Shown piece by piece: positions 52,781-63,240 of a DNA stretch of 64,000 nt. The position numbers and the translations under genes were made by a program. Under the pieces are notes generated by a model, which did not search any database, was not told the origin of the DNA, and saw only the letters and a list, made by a program, of their open reading frames with translations. How positions within the stretch are numbered: position 1 is the stretch's first letter; each line of letters begins with the position of its first letter. This DNA is from an uncultured Peptoniphilaceae bacterium (lineage in GTDB: Bacteria > Bacillota > Clostridia > Tissierellales > Peptoniphilaceae), in the NCBI GenBank assembly GCA_943912255.1, contig CALTTP010000005.1:62001-126000 (forward strand). The letters run 5' to 3'.

Positions 52781-54868
52781 ATGGAAATTATTTTAGAAGG
52801 CTTAACCTGTGCTAACTGTGCAGGAAAGATAGAAAGAGAAATACAAGGTCTTCCAAATGTTAAATCTGCCTCAGTAAATGTACTAAATAGCAGTTTGACT
52901 TTGGAGACAGAAGATGGAAACTATGAAAAGGTCCTAGACCAGTCAAAGGAGATTGTAGATAGGATAGAACCTGGAACAGGCTTCAAAGTCCTAGAAGATA
53001 AAGGGGAAGATGAGGAAGAAGAAAAAGAAGAGGGATTTAACAAAGATGTCCTTAAAATGCTTATTTCCATTGGACTAATGGGATTTGCATATTTACTAAA
53101 GGGAAAAAGTGAAACTCTTAGTGCAATTATAGAGATTATAGCCTATCTTGTAGTAGGTTATTCCGTATTAAAGACTGCAATTATAAATATAACCAAAGGG
53201 CAAATCTTCGATGAAAACTTCCTCATGTCCATTGCAACCATAGGAGCCATTTTAATTGGAGAAAGGGAAGAAGGGGTAATGGTAATGTTACTTTATTCCC
53301 TGGGAGAATATTTACAGGATAGAGCAGTGGATAGTTCCACTAAATCTATAAAATCCTTGGTTAAGATGAAACCGGAGTCTGGGAATTTAGTAGTGGACGG
53401 AGAAGTTAAAGTAGTTAAACCTGTCATGTTAAAGGTAGGGGATATAATAAGAATTTTGCCTGGAGAAAAAATACCCGTGGATTCCATTGTCATATCTGGT
53501 AAGACTTCCTTGGACACTTCTTCGATAACAGGAGAATCCATGCCAGTGGCTGTGGAAGAGGGAAGCAGGATAATCTCTGGTTCAATTAACAATGAAGGTG
53601 TTATAGAAGCTAGGGTTGAAAAGGAATACAAGGACTCAACGGTAAGTCAAATCCTAGACTTGGTTAAAAATGCAAGTAATAAGAAGTCTGAAACTGAAAA
53701 CTTTATTACCGTCTTTGCAAGGTACTATACACCTATTGTAGTGTTGTTGGCTGGTATAATAGCTATAGTTCCACCATTGATAATAGATGAACCTTTCAGT
53801 AAGTGGATTTACACAGCCCTTACTTTTCTAGTAATATCCTGTCCTTGTGCCATGGTTATATCAATTCCATTGGCCTACTTTGCATCTATTGGAGTAAATT
53901 CCAAGTATGGAGTTTTAGTAAAGGGTTCCAACTATATAGAGTCCATGACTAAAGTGGATACTATTATATTTGACAAGACTGGAACTTTAACAGAAGGAAG
54001 GTTTAAGGTTGTGGATGTAAAGGCTAAACAGGGAAGTGTAGAAGAGCTGCTCTTAATCGCAAAGAAGATGGAAGAAAACTCAAATCATCCCATTGCCAAG
54101 TCCATTAAAGAGTATTTTGATAAAGATATAGCCATGGAAATTAATGATATTGAAGATATTCCAGGAAGGGGAATTAAAGGTGTTCTAAATGGTGAAAAGA
54201 TTCTTCTTGGAAACAAGACCTTGATGGAAGAAAATCAAATCCAAGTGGAAAAGGTCAACTCTCCAGGAACAATTATCTATCTAAGCAAGAATCAAGAAAA
54301 TTTAGGCCATATAGAAATTGCTGACATATTAAAAAAGGACGCTAAAAATTCCCTAGAGGAACTTAGAGGACAGGGCATAGAAAATATGATTATGCTTACA
54401 GGTGACAGAAGGGAGTCTGCAGAAATATTTGCTAAGGATCTGGGGCTAAATGACTTTAAAGCCGACCTACTACCTCAGGACAAGGTTAGAATCTTTGAAG
54501 AGATAAAGGAAAGGGCAGAGGGTAAAGTGGCCTTTGTAGGTGATGGGGCAAATGATGCACCGGTTCTTAGAATCTCAGATGTAGGCATAGCCATGGGAGA
54601 GTTTGGTTCAGACGCCGCCATCGATTCTGGCGATGTTACCATAATGGGAACAGAGCTTAAAAAGCTTTCACTATTTCATAGAATAGCCCAAAAGACCAAG
54701 CTTATTGCTTTAGAAAATATCATATTCGCCTTAACCATCAAGGTTTTGATTATGATCCTAGGAGTCTTTGGCCTTGCAAATATGTGGGCTGCAGTTTTTG
54801 CAGACGTGGGTGTTTCCCTATTGGCAGTTTTAAACTCCTTGAGAATAATGTTCATAAAAGAAAACTAA
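52781..54868 (+). CDS. Heavy-metal (Zn/Cd/Pb-type) efflux P-type ATPase
   Basis: A 695-residue P1B ATPase. The N-terminal HMA domain has GLTCANC (Cys 10 and 13) then an acidic linker. The A-domain TGES is present; TM6 motif SCPCAMVISIPLA (CPC, typical of P1B pumps); DKTGTLTEG phosphorylation site; HP motif SNHPIAKSI; GDGANDAPVL hinge. The C-terminal ADVGVSLLAVLNSLR Asp favours Zn/Cd/Pb over Cu. It is co-transcribed with the ArsR repressor. Confidence 0.94.
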   Translation: MEIILEGLTCANCAGKIEREIQGLPNVKSASVNVLNSSLTLETEDGNYEKVLDQSKEIVDRIEPGTGFKVLEDKGEDEEEEKEEGFNKDVLKMLISIGLMGFAYLLKGKSETLSAIIEIIAYLVVGYSVLKTAIINITKGQIFDENFLMSIATIGAILIGEREEGVMVMLLYSLGEYLQDRAVDSSTKSIKSLVKMKPESGNLVVDGEVKVVKPVMLKVGDIIRILPGEKIPVDSIVISGKTSLDTSSITGESMPVAVEEGSRIISGSINNEGVIEARVEKEYKDSTVSQILDLVKNASNKKSETENFITVFARYYTPIVVLLAGIIAIVPPLIIDEPFSKWIYTALTFLVISCPCAMVISIPLAYFASIGVNSKYGVLVKGSNYIESMTKVDTIIFDKTGTLTEGRFKVVDVKAKQGSVEELLLIAKKMEENSNHPIAKSIKEYFDKDIAMEINDIEDIPGRGIKGVLNGEKILLGNKTLMEENQIQVEKVNSPGTIIYLSKNQENLGHIEIADILKKDAKNSLEELRGQGIENMIMLTGDRRESAEIFAKDLGLNDFKADLLPQDKVRIFEEIKERAEGKVAFVGDGANDAPVLRISDVGIAMGEFGSDAAIDSGDVTIMGTELKKLSLFHRIAQKTKLIALENIIFALTIKVLIMILGVFGLANMWAAVFADVGVSLLAVLNSLRIMFIKEN

Positions 54869-54900
54869 AGTAGAATCTGTACTTTAAAATAGGTATGGAT

Positions 54901-54926
54901 AAACCCGGGAAGACTCCCGGGTTTTG
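54901..54926 (+). terminator. Terminator of the metal efflux operon
   Basis: AAACCCGGGA-AGAC-TCCCGGGTTTT, a GC-rich stem with a T run. Confidence 0.88.
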
Positions 54927-54959
54927 TAATGTCTATTAATATTACCTAGACTGTTAATT

Positions 54960-56201
54960 TTATTCGTCTTTTTCCATAATCATCCTTAGGGCCTTAAAGA
55001 ACTTAATCCGATTACCATAGTTAAGAGTTCCCAAGCGATATATCTTGATGGAGATATAGGCAAGGAGGATTATCGTCAAAATCAAAAGGCCTAGGGAGAT
55101 TATAAAATCTATTACAGGAATACTTGTAAGGGTATACCTGGTGAAAAACGCCATTGGACTAGAAAATGGAATCAATGATGCAATTCTAAGCACAGGTGAC
55201 TCCGGGGTCTGCATTGTAAAGTTTGTAACAATAAAACTAAAAATTATTATTACAGATACTGGACCAACTGCATTTGCAACTTCTTCTACCTTTGATACCA
55301 AAGCGCCAAGGGAGGCAAATAGAAAGAGGTATAAAAGAAGTCCCAGAATATAGTAGACCATAAACACTCCCAAGACCTTTGCGTTAAAGGAACCTTGAAT
55401 AAACTTCAATAGTCCTGGTGGGTAGTAGGATATATTTAATTTGTATCCAACAAATAGAGCCAATATTATTAGGGACATTTGCATTACGGAGATTATAGCA
55501 GTTGCAAAGACCTTTCCAACTATAAGTCCTGTTGGTTTAGTGGTTGTAATTAGAATTTCCATAGTTCTATCGGACTTTTCCCTAGCAACCAAAGTTGCAA
55601 CTTGGTTTCCAAATAAGATTACCGTCATATATATTACAAACATTCCAATATATCCAGCTATAAATCCAGTTTGAGCATTTCTTCCCAGGGAGTTGGGATT
55701 TACTTCGAGGGTTATCTCTTCAGCTTCCTTTACAGTCTGTGGGTCTATTCCTCTTTCTTTAAGATTTTCATCCCTTAAATAGCTTTGCCCCTTATCCATT
55801 AGGGACTGGGTTATTTCATCTATTGAAAGGCCTTGGTTTCTATAGTAACCGTCTATATTTTGTTCGTCCTTAAATACAAATCCTGACTCCACCTTTTTAG
55901 ACTTGATATCTTCTTTCATAGTTTCCAAGTCCTTATATTCCTTTCCTTCATAGCCTTCCATGGAGGCCTTTATAAAATCTGAATTCACTTGACCATTTTC
56001 ATTTATAAAGCCCACTACTAGAGGTTTTCCCTTGCCCTGTCCTGCTGCGCCACCTTCATCGGGTATGAAGTTTTGGGCAATTCTAGGCACAAAGGGTCCT
56101 GCAAATGCAAGTGCAGCAAAGATTAAGGTTGTGATTATTATACTTTTTTGTTGAAGTCTATTTTTTAATTCAAATAGAAAAATTATTAAGGTGTCTCTCA
56201 T
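54960..56201 (-). CDS. ABC-2 type exporter permease (NatB-like)
   Basis: A 413-residue permease: an N-terminal membrane segment, a large extracellular domain (~45-185), then five or six membrane segments (IAGYIGMFVIYMTVILFGNQ, then GKVFATAIISVMQMSLI). The pattern with REKSDRTMEILITTTKP is typical of NatB/ABC-2 exporters (Na+, antibiotic or peptide). It overlaps the ATPase gene by 1 bp (TAATG type) and pairs with it. Confidence 0.87.
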   Translation of the reverse strand: MRDTLIIFLFELKNRLQQKSIIITTLIFAALAFAGPFVPRIAQNFIPDEGGAAGQGKGKPLVVGFINENGQVNSDFIKASMEGYEGKEYKDLETMKEDIKSKKVESGFVFKDEQNIDGYYRNQGLSIDEITQSLMDKGQSYLRDENLKERGIDPQTVKEAEEITLEVNPNSLGRNAQTGFIAGYIGMFVIYMTVILFGNQVATLVAREKSDRTMEILITTTKPTGLIVGKVFATAIISVMQMSLIILALFVGYKLNISYYPPGLLKFIQGSFNAKVLGVFMVYYILGLLLYLFLFASLGALVSKVEEVANAVGPVSVIIIFSFIVTNFTMQTPESPVLRIASLIPFSSPMAFFTRYTLTSIPVIDFIISLGLLILTIILLAYISIKIYRLGTLNYGNRIKFFKALRMIMEKDE

Positions 56202-57124
56202 TATGCCCTTGCTCCTTTACTAGAATTTTCTTCCTCATCCAATTTTATGAAAATTTCCTCCAATGAAGGAATGTAGTCGGAAAAACTTTCAACTACAAAG
56301 CCCTTATCCAGTATATTCCTTAAGAAATTAGAAGAATCAGTTGAAGTTAAAGTTACAATATTGGATTTTTCATCAAATTCCACATTTGTAGCACCGGCCT
56401 GTTTTAAAATTTGGTCGACATCTTCATCTAAACCAGAAATATTTATTCTATATCTGCCATTGCCATAACGATTTTGCAAATCCTTTAAGTTGTCAGAAAG
56501 TATTATCTGTCCGTCCTTAATAAAAGTGATATCATCGCAGAATTCTTCCACATAGGACATTTGATGACTGGAGAAGATTACAAGTTTTCCTTTGGCAATC
56601 AAATTCCTAATGATATTCTTTAATACCGATGCATTTACAGGGTCTAGACCACTAAAGGGCTCATCCAGGATTACAATATCAGGATCGTCGATTATGGCCT
56701 GTAGTATTTGAACCTTTTGTTGATTACCCTTGGAAAGGGTGTCAAGATTTTGGTTCATATAACCTTCTAAATCCACTTCTTTTAATAAGTTCTTTGCCGA
56801 TTCTTGTGCATCCTTCTTATTCATTCCCTTTAATTCGCCAAGGTAGGTCAATTGAGTCAAAATTCCAATCTTCCCATAAAGTCCTCGCTCTTCTGGCAGG
56901 TAACCTATTTTATAATTGGACCTTTTAAAATTTTCGCCATCTAAAAAAATCTCCCCACTATCAGGCTTGAAGACATTCATTAAAGTTCTAATAGTAGTTG
57001 TCTTTCCTGCGCCGTTTCTTCCGAGAAAACCCATAGCTCTACCGCTTTCTATGGAAAAGTTCACATTGTGGAGAACTTCTTTTCCCGAGAAGGACTTACA
57101 GATATCTCTAAGTTCCAGCTTCAT
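56201..57124 (-). CDS. ABC transporter ATP-binding protein (NatA-like)
   Basis: A 307-residue ATPase: Walker A GFLGRNGAGKTTTIRTLM, Q-loop YLPEERGLYG, signature LSKGNQQKVQILQAI, Walker B DIVILDEPFSGLDPVN, H-loop IFSSHQM. The C-terminal DUF4162-like tail is present. ATG 57124 follows AGGAGG and lies 17 bp inside the yaiI gene. It forms an exporter with the downstream permease. Confidence 0.92.
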   Translation of the reverse strand: MKLELRDICKSFSGKEVLHNVNFSIESGRAMGFLGRNGAGKTTTIRTLMNVFKPDSGEIFLDGENFKRSNYKIGYLPEERGLYGKIGILTQLTYLGELKGMNKKDAQESAKNLLKEVDLEGYMNQNLDTLSKGNQQKVQILQAIIDDPDIVILDEPFSGLDPVNASVLKNIIRNLIAKGKLVIFSSHQMSYVEEFCDDITFIKDGQIILSDNLKDLQNRYGNGRYRINISGLDEDVDQILKQAGATNVEFDEKSNIVTLTSTDSSNFLRNILDKGFVVESFSDYIPSLEEIFIKLDEEENSSKGARA

Positions 57125-57560
57125 ATTTTCCTCCTGTTAATTTGAATATGAAAGCCTGCTCAAAAGTTTCATCATTTTGACGGCTTCTCTTTTTTTGTTT
57201 ATTTTTATAGATATTATTATTTCTCTCCCTTTGGGAAACATGTCTTTGTAATAAGAATATATTTATATTGTATTGGTTTATGGATTCTCCATCAAAGTTT
57301 ATTACTGTAACGTCTTTTCCCAACACCATGGAAGCAAGACCCATGTCATTGGTAATCAAGAAATCCCCATCTTCAATTCTATTGGCTATATAAAGGTCTG
57401 CAGAATCCCTTTGAGAATCTACAGTAACACAATTTTTGTCCGGGAGTTTTAAATGGTGGTTATAGTCCTTTACCACCAAGTATTCAATACCCCTTTTTTC
57501 GCAAATCTCTTTAATAATGGAGATGACTGGGCAGCCATCTCCATCTACATATACTATCAT
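57108..57560 (-). CDS. yaiI: YaiI/YqxD family protein (DUF188)
   Basis: A 150-residue protein with the family signature VYVDGDGCPVI, DSQRDSADLYIANRI and GDFLITNDMGLASMVL, resembling PIN-like folds. Function is unknown. It is embedded in the ddl-murF-ABC operon, 9 bp after murF and overlapping the ATPase by 17 bp. The C-terminal KKRSRQNDETFEQAF helix is typical. Confidence 0.88.
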   Translation of the reverse strand: MIVYVDGDGCPVISIIKEICEKRGIEYLVVKDYNHHLKLPDKNCVTVDSQRDSADLYIANRIEDGDFLITNDMGLASMVLGKDVTVINFDGESINQYNINIFLLQRHVSQRERNNNIYKNKQKKRSRQNDETFEQAFIFKLTGGKYEAGT

Positions 57561-57569
57561 ATTAATCTT

Positions 57570-58952
57570 TTACAAGGACCTTCCATATTCCTCTAAATCT
57601 TGAACGATTTCTTCAAGTTTCATCGCCCTAGAAGCCTTCACCATAATCAAGGTATTGGGAGTTAAAATTTCCTTTAGATGATTCAATAAATCCTCTTTTG
57701 AATCGAAGTGAAAACATCTTTCCTCAGGAAAGTTCAACTTGGCAGCTTTATGAATGTTTTTTGCCAAATTTCCTATGGTCAAAACATAATCTAAGCTATT
57801 AGGATCTAGCTCGTCGGCAATGTCCTTATGAATTTGAACCTCGTTTACTCCCAGCTCCAACATATCTCCAATAATGGCGATTTTTTTGTCATATCCCTTT
57901 AAGCTATAAACTGTTTTTAAACAGGCTTCCAAAGACTGAGGATTTGACTTGTAAGAGTCGTTTAAAATATCAAAGGTCTTTAAGTGAGTAAGCTCGTTAC
58001 GCATTCCAGTAAGGTCAATGTCCGTTAGACCTTTTGCAATTGAAGGATAATCCAGTTTAAAAAATTCTGCTATTACTATGGCAATACCACCATTATACAT
58101 TTGATGATAGCCTAATAGTGGCACAGAATAGATATGATTATCCAAGGAAAAAGTTGTTCCAGAAGCGTCAGCTGTTCCTGGCTCAATTACAAAGTCACAT
58201 CCTTCTCCAGTTCCATATGTTAAAGTGGAATCGGGAAGTTTAAACTCCTTAACCACTTTTCTTAAAACTGGATCATCATAATTGTAAAGGAAGATTCCAT
58301 CATCATTTAAACCTTCCAAGATTTCTAGTTTTGCCCTTGCAATATTTTCTTTGGTCTTAAGTTTTAATAGATGGGAATCACCTATATTTGTAATAATTGC
58401 ATAGTCTGGTCTACAGATATCTGTAAGTAGGGCAATGTCTCCGAACTTTTCCGTTCCAAGTTCTAAAACAGCCACTTCACAGTCCTCATCTAAGGAAAAT
58501 ATGGTCTTTGGCAGGCCATATTCGTTATTATAATTTTTTTCTGTCTTTTGAACCTTATACTTTTGTTTCAAAAGTCCTGCAATAATATCCTTTGTAGTCG
58601 TCTTACCATTACTTCCCGTAAGAGCCACTACCTTACAATCTAAGGATAGTCTGTAGCTTTTAGCCAATTGAATCATAGCGTCAAAGCTATTTTCAACTAA
58701 GATTACAGGAATGTCATTTCTTGGTAAAAACCTCTTCTTTTCCCACAAAATTGCTCCAGCTCCTTTGTCCAAGGCATCAAAAGCAAAATCGTGACCATCA
58801 AAATTTTCTCCAACTATGGGAATAAAAAGATTATCCTTTTCTACAGATCGTGAGTCTGTAGAGACGCCTTTAATCAAAACATCCCTATGGGATATATTGT
58901 AAAGCTCTCCATTGCACATAGTTGCAATATCTAATAGTTTTCTCTCAATCAT
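57570..58952 (-). CDS. murF: UDP-MurNAc-tripeptide--D-alanyl-D-alanine ligase
   Basis: A 460-residue Mur ligase that adds D-Ala-D-Ala to the stem peptide. Motifs: STDSRSVEKDNLFIPI, VVALTGSNGKTTTKDI (~110), LELGTEKFGDI, ITNIGDSHLL, LNDSYKSNPQSL and KASRAMKLEEIV. Its ATG shares one base with ddl's stop (TAATG), so the two sequential enzymes of the pathway are coupled. Confidence 0.95.
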   Translation of the reverse strand: MIERKLLDIATMCNGELYNISHRDVLIKGVSTDSRSVEKDNLFIPIVGENFDGHDFAFDALDKGAGAILWEKKRFLPRNDIPVILVENSFDAMIQLAKSYRLSLDCKVVALTGSNGKTTTKDIIAGLLKQKYKVQKTEKNYNNEYGLPKTIFSLDEDCEVAVLELGTEKFGDIALLTDICRPDYAIITNIGDSHLLKLKTKENIARAKLEILEGLNDDGIFLYNYDDPVLRKVVKEFKLPDSTLTYGTGEGCDFVIEPGTADASGTTFSLDNHIYSVPLLGYHQMYNGGIAIVIAEFFKLDYPSIAKGLTDIDLTGMRNELTHLKTFDILNDSYKSNPQSLEACLKTVYSLKGYDKKIAIIGDMLELGVNEVQIHKDIADELDPNSLDYVLTIGNLAKNIHKAAKLNFPEERCFHFDSKEDLLNHLKEILTPNTLIMVKASRAMKLEEIVQDLEEYGRSL

Positions 58953-60022
58953 TATATTTCCCTTATAAGTTCCTTATCCTTATTATACCTTTCTATTGCA
59001 TAATCTATGAGTTTCTCTAATAGCTGTGGAAACTCAGTTCCATCAGTAACTTTCCAAAGCATTGTACTCATGGAGTGGTTAGTCATGCCAGGTGCAGTAT
59101 TTATTTCATTTACCAACATCTTCCTATCACTGTCCCTTAAGAATATATCTACCCTAGCAAATCCAGAACAACCACAAAGGCTATAGACTCTCTTAGCCAA
59201 GTCTTGGACCTTTTCAGTTTCTCCCTCTTCTAATTGGAAGGGAACAATATGGATGGTGCTGTCGTCAAAGTACTTGCTTTCGTAGTTATAAAACTCCTGC
59301 TGAACCCTAGACACACCAGGTAATGAGGCTATAGGCTTGTCGTTTCCTATTACAGACACCTGAAGTTCATCACCGGAAATAGCTTCTTCTAGAAGTATTT
59401 TGTTGTCGAATTTCAAAGCCTCTTCAATGGCCGCTTCCAGCACATCCTTACTAGTTACCTTTGTTACACCAATGGAAGAACCTGAATTACAAGGTTTTAC
59501 AAAAATAGGAAGACCTAGATATTCTACTATCTCATCGGTTTTTTCCAAAGCCTTCTTATAGGATAAATTAGTTAGGACTTTAAACTTCGCCTGAGGTATT
59601 CCGTTTTCTTCATATACTTGATTAGATAGGGACTTGTCCATACATACTGCAGAAGCCAGTACGGAATTGCCTACATAGGGAGCGTCCAAAATCTCTAAGA
59701 AACCTTGTAGCTCTCCATTTTCACCATAAGTACCATGGACTATTGGAAAGAATACATTGTCCTCTTCTTCCTTATAACAATCCGTTAAAAACTTGGAGAT
59801 AGAAGTACAAAGACTATCTTTGCTCTCCAGTTTTAATTGGTTATAGTCCGAAATAAATTCGTTACATTCCCCATAGGGAATCCAACGTCCTTTTTGATCC
59901 ACATATAGAGGATATACTCTAAATTTTTTTCTGTCCAACCCATTGATTACATTTTGAGCTGATAGGATGGACACTTCATGCTCAACGGATATTCCGCCAT
60001 AGATTACATATATATTTTTCAA
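58952..60022 (-). CDS. ddl: D-alanine--D-alanine ligase
   Basis: A 356-residue ATP-grasp enzyme: VIYGGISVEHEVSILSAQNV, HGTYGENGELQGFLE, KPCNSGSSIGV, and the metal-binding end LVNEINTAPGMTNHS. The omega loop has EFYNYESKYFD, the Tyr type found in D-Ala-D-Ala (not D-Ala-D-Lac) ligases. TTG 60020-60022 is the start, with AGGAAAA nearby. First gene of a five-gene minus-strand operon. Confidence 0.95.
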   Translation of the reverse strand: MKNIYVIYGGISVEHEVSILSAQNVINGLDRKKFRVYPLYVDQKGRWIPYGECNEFISDYNQLKLESKDSLCTSISKFLTDCYKEEEDNVFFPIVHGTYGENGELQGFLEILDAPYVGNSVLASAVCMDKSLSNQVYEENGIPQAKFKVLTNLSYKKALEKTDEIVEYLGLPIFVKPCNSGSSIGVTKVTSKDVLEAAIEEALKFDNKILLEEAISGDELQVSVIGNDKPIASLPGVSRVQQEFYNYESKYFDDSTIHIVPFQLEEGETEKVQDLAKRVYSLCGCSGFARVDIFLRDSDRKMLVNEINTAPGMTNHSMSTMLWKVTDGTEFPQLLEKLIDYAIERYNKDKELIREI

Positions 60023-60166
60023 ATTTTCCTGTCTCCATTTCCTCTGAATAGGTTTATAATACTATAAGTTTGCTGTCTTTTCAATTTAAGTATACTATAA
60101 TATAAATTAAGGGGTATATTAGTGAAGGGTATCCCAAATAACTAGGACTTAAAAATGGAGGTTCAA

Positions 60167-62527
60167 ATGACTCAAAGACGACTTATTGATGTAGTAGAAG
60201 ATTTAATTAAGTATAAGACCGGTAAAGAGATTAATGAAGTGGGAACAGTTGAAAAGTATGATGGACTTTCATTGGCGATAATGTCAAGGATTAACGAAGA
60301 TTGGATTAGAACGAGAAAAGAAGATAAGTACAATAGAAAGGCCTACTATTTCTCAGCGGAATTTTTAATAGGAAGATCCATGGGGAATAATATCTTAAAC
60401 TATGGAATTTATGATGAAGTAAAAGAGGCCTTAGAAAAATTAAAAATATCCTTGGGAACCATAGAGGATGTAGAAGAGGACCCAGCTTTGGGTAATGGGG
60501 GTCTAGGTAGACTGGCGGCATGTTTTATGGAGTCTGCTTCAACGGAAGACCTTCCCCTTCAAGGCTATGGCGTTAGATATTCCCAAGGTTTATTTAAACA
60601 GTCCTTCCAAGAGGGCTTTCAAAGAGAAGAGGGAGACGACTGGACTGCCCTAGGAGACAATTGGTCAGTTAGAAGACAAGCCGATACAAAAATTGTCAAG
60701 TTCAAAGACCAAATGGTCTATGCAGTGCCATACGACAGTCCTGTAATAGGATATAGGTCTGGAAGGGTTAACACTTTGAGACTTTGGCAGGCAGAAGCGG
60801 TGGACGGCTTTAACTTTATGAAATTTAATAACTTTCAATATGACGATTCCATGTCTGCAAAGAATAGAGCTGAGGATATAACTAGAGTGCTGTATCCTAA
60901 TGACTCTCAAAAAGCGGGGAAAATATTAAGAATAAAACAACAGTATTTCTTTGTATCAGCATCTATACAGGATATGGTGGCCAGATATAAAAAGAACTTT
61001 CCCTTGGATATAAAGTTTAAAAACTTTCCAAAGTATCACGTTATACAATTAAACGACACCCATCCTGTAATGGCAATTCCAGAGTTGATGAAGGTATTAA
61101 TGGACGAAAACTTCCTATCCTGGGAAGATGCTTGGAAGATTACCAGCGAAGTATTTGCCTTTACAAACCATACAATTCTAGAAGAGGCTATGGAAAAATG
61201 GACGGAAGATATACTGGATACAACCAATCCAAGATGCTTGGAAATAATAAGGGAAATAGATAGAAGATTTAAAGAGGACTTGAAGATAAGAGGCTATTCT
61301 CCTGAGACCATAGATCACTTGGCCATTATATCCAATGGTCTTGTAAAGATGGCTAACCTGGCAATTCACACCTCTATAAAGGTGAATGGAGTGGCAAAAC
61401 TTCATACTGAAATTCTAAAACAGGAGACCCTAAGGGACTGGTACGAATTATATCCAAATAAATTTTTAAATAAGACTAATGGAATAACTCCTAGAAGGTG
61501 GTTACTATATAGCAATCCAGAACTTGCAGATTATATAACAGAGCTATTTGGAGATGACAGTTGGACTAAGGATTTGTCCAAATTAAAGGAATTGGAAAAG
61601 TTTGTAGATGATGATGAAGTTCTAGAGAGGATTTGGCAGATAAAACAAAATAACAAGGCAAAGTTGGCAAGATACATTAAGTCAAATGAGGGAATAGACA
61701 TAGATCCTGACTCTCTTTTCGATATTCAAGTCAAGAGGATTCACGAGTATAAGAGACAGCTTTTAAACGCTCTTCATATCGTATATCTTTATCATAAGAT
61801 TAAAGAAAATCCTGAAATGGACATACCAAAGAGAACCTTTATATTTGGAGGAAAGGCGGCTCCTGGATATTTTAGGGCAAAATCCATAATCAAGTTTATT
61901 AACGAAGTTTCAAAATTAGTAAACAACGATCCTGTGGTATCTAAGAAGATAAAAGTGGTATTTGTAGAGAATTTTAGAGTTACCTATGGTGAAAAAATCT
62001 ATCCTGCTTGTGATATTTCAGAGCAGATCTCCACAGCGGGAAAAGAGGCTTCAGGTACGGGAAACATGAAGTTTATGCTAAATGGTGCATTGACCCTAGG
62101 TACTTTTGACGGTGCCAATATAGAGATATTCCACGAGGCGGGAGTTGAAAACAACTTCTTGTTTGGAGCAAAAGTGGAAGATTTAAGACAAATAGAGTCC
62201 ACCTATAACCCAAGGGAACTTTATGAAGAGGATCCAATATTAAAGAGGACAGTGGATACTTTACTTTCCGATGAAATAAATGACAATGGCTCCTATATGT
62301 TCTTGGAAATTTACAACGCCTTGGTAAATGAAAGAAATCCATATGCGGACAATTACTTTGTACTATATGACTTCCATGAATATAGAAAAGCCCATGAAAG
62401 GATAAACGAAGCCTATAAAGATAAAAGAGAGTGGGCAAAGAAGAGTCTAATTAACATTGCAAATGCAGGAAAGTTCTCATCAGATAGAACCATTAGAGAA
62501 TATGCCGATGAGATTTGGAATATTTAA
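60167..62527 (+). CDS. glgP: Glycogen/alpha-glucan phosphorylase
   Basis: A 786-residue phosphorylase that releases glucose-1-phosphate from alpha-1,4-glucans. Motifs: EDPALGNGGLGRLAACF, NDTHPVMAIPEL, the KTNGITPRRWL loop and the PLP-lysine segment EASGTGNMKFMLNGALT with IGT-type TFDGANIEI. ATG 60167 follows GGAGGT; the ATG at 60155 overlaps that RBS. No glgA, glgB or glgC is near. Confidence 0.95.
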   Translation: MTQRRLIDVVEDLIKYKTGKEINEVGTVEKYDGLSLAIMSRINEDWIRTRKEDKYNRKAYYFSAEFLIGRSMGNNILNYGIYDEVKEALEKLKISLGTIEDVEEDPALGNGGLGRLAACFMESASTEDLPLQGYGVRYSQGLFKQSFQEGFQREEGDDWTALGDNWSVRRQADTKIVKFKDQMVYAVPYDSPVIGYRSGRVNTLRLWQAEAVDGFNFMKFNNFQYDDSMSAKNRAEDITRVLYPNDSQKAGKILRIKQQYFFVSASIQDMVARYKKNFPLDIKFKNFPKYHVIQLNDTHPVMAIPELMKVLMDENFLSWEDAWKITSEVFAFTNHTILEEAMEKWTEDILDTTNPRCLEIIREIDRRFKEDLKIRGYSPETIDHLAIISNGLVKMANLAIHTSIKVNGVAKLHTEILKQETLRDWYELYPNKFLNKTNGITPRRWLLYSNPELADYITELFGDDSWTKDLSKLKELEKFVDDDEVLERIWQIKQNNKAKLARYIKSNEGIDIDPDSLFDIQVKRIHEYKRQLLNALHIVYLYHKIKENPEMDIPKRTFIFGGKAAPGYFRAKSIIKFINEVSKLVNNDPVVSKKIKVVFVENFRVTYGEKIYPACDISEQISTAGKEASGTGNMKFMLNGALTLGTFDGANIEIFHEAGVENNFLFGAKVEDLRQIESTYNPRELYEEDPILKRTVDTLLSDEINDNGSYMFLEIYNALVNERNPYADNYFVLYDFHEYRKAHERINEAYKDKREWAKKSLINIANAGKFSSDRTIREYADEIWNI

Positions 62528-62555
62528 TTAAATACCATAGAAGGGAGGGGGATTT

Positions 62556-63122
62556 TTGAGTAATAGTATTTTTAGTAGAAAACACGAGGAAAAAGAACAA
62601 ATCGAAGCCTGGAAGAAAGCCATAAGAATATATTTCGAAGGGGATGTAGAATACAATCAAAAACTGGAATTTTTAGAGCCTAATATTGAAGAAGATGAGG
62701 ATCTAAAGAATATTCTTAAAGCTTTTGACAATAAATATGATATAGAAGAGTTAAAGTCCCTTTGGAATGATATTATGGTTACGGCTTTTAACGAAGAACA
62801 TAAGATGGTCTTTGTATATGACGGTATGGGAAAATTTACTCAAGATAGGAAAATCTCCTTAGAAAATTATCCAAAAGATATGAAATTAGGTTATCCTAGA
62901 AAATTTTGGATAAAAAAATGTGAAGAGGTACAGGATAGCTCTACTATAGCCTTGCCAAATGCATTGAAAGACAGCCTTGTGGATATTGTCGCAACAAAGC
63001 AAGGCTATATAGTAATTCGTATTATGCATGAGGAAATAGACTGGTCTTTAGACAGTTCCATGGATGTTCTTAGTCAGATGATAGATAATGCAAAAACTGG
63101 AAAATTTGGGATAACTTGGTAA
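62556..63122 (+). CDS. Hypothetical soluble protein
   Basis: A 188-residue protein with no signal peptide or membrane segment. It is rich in charged residues, with a helical first half and a short beta-type end (IVATKQGYIVIRIMHEEIDW). TTG 62556 is the start, with GGGAGGGGG upstream. It lies 28 bp after glgP and may be co-transcribed. Family not recognised. Confidence 0.7.
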   Translation: MSNSIFSRKHEEKEQIEAWKKAIRIYFEGDVEYNQKLEFLEPNIEEDEDLKNILKAFDNKYDIEELKSLWNDIMVTAFNEEHKMVFVYDGMGKFTQDRKISLENYPKDMKLGYPRKFWIKKCEEVQDSSTIALPNALKDSLVDIVATKQGYIVIRIMHEEIDWSLDSSMDVLSQMIDNAKTGKFGITW

Positions 63123-63240
63123 TTATCTTCTATGGATTGCTCTAACCTATCTTTTAATATATCTATTTCCAATAGTTACAACAAATCAACATCCAAAGAT
63201 TTGTATGGTAATGGTGCTATAATAATCACGAGGTGATTTT

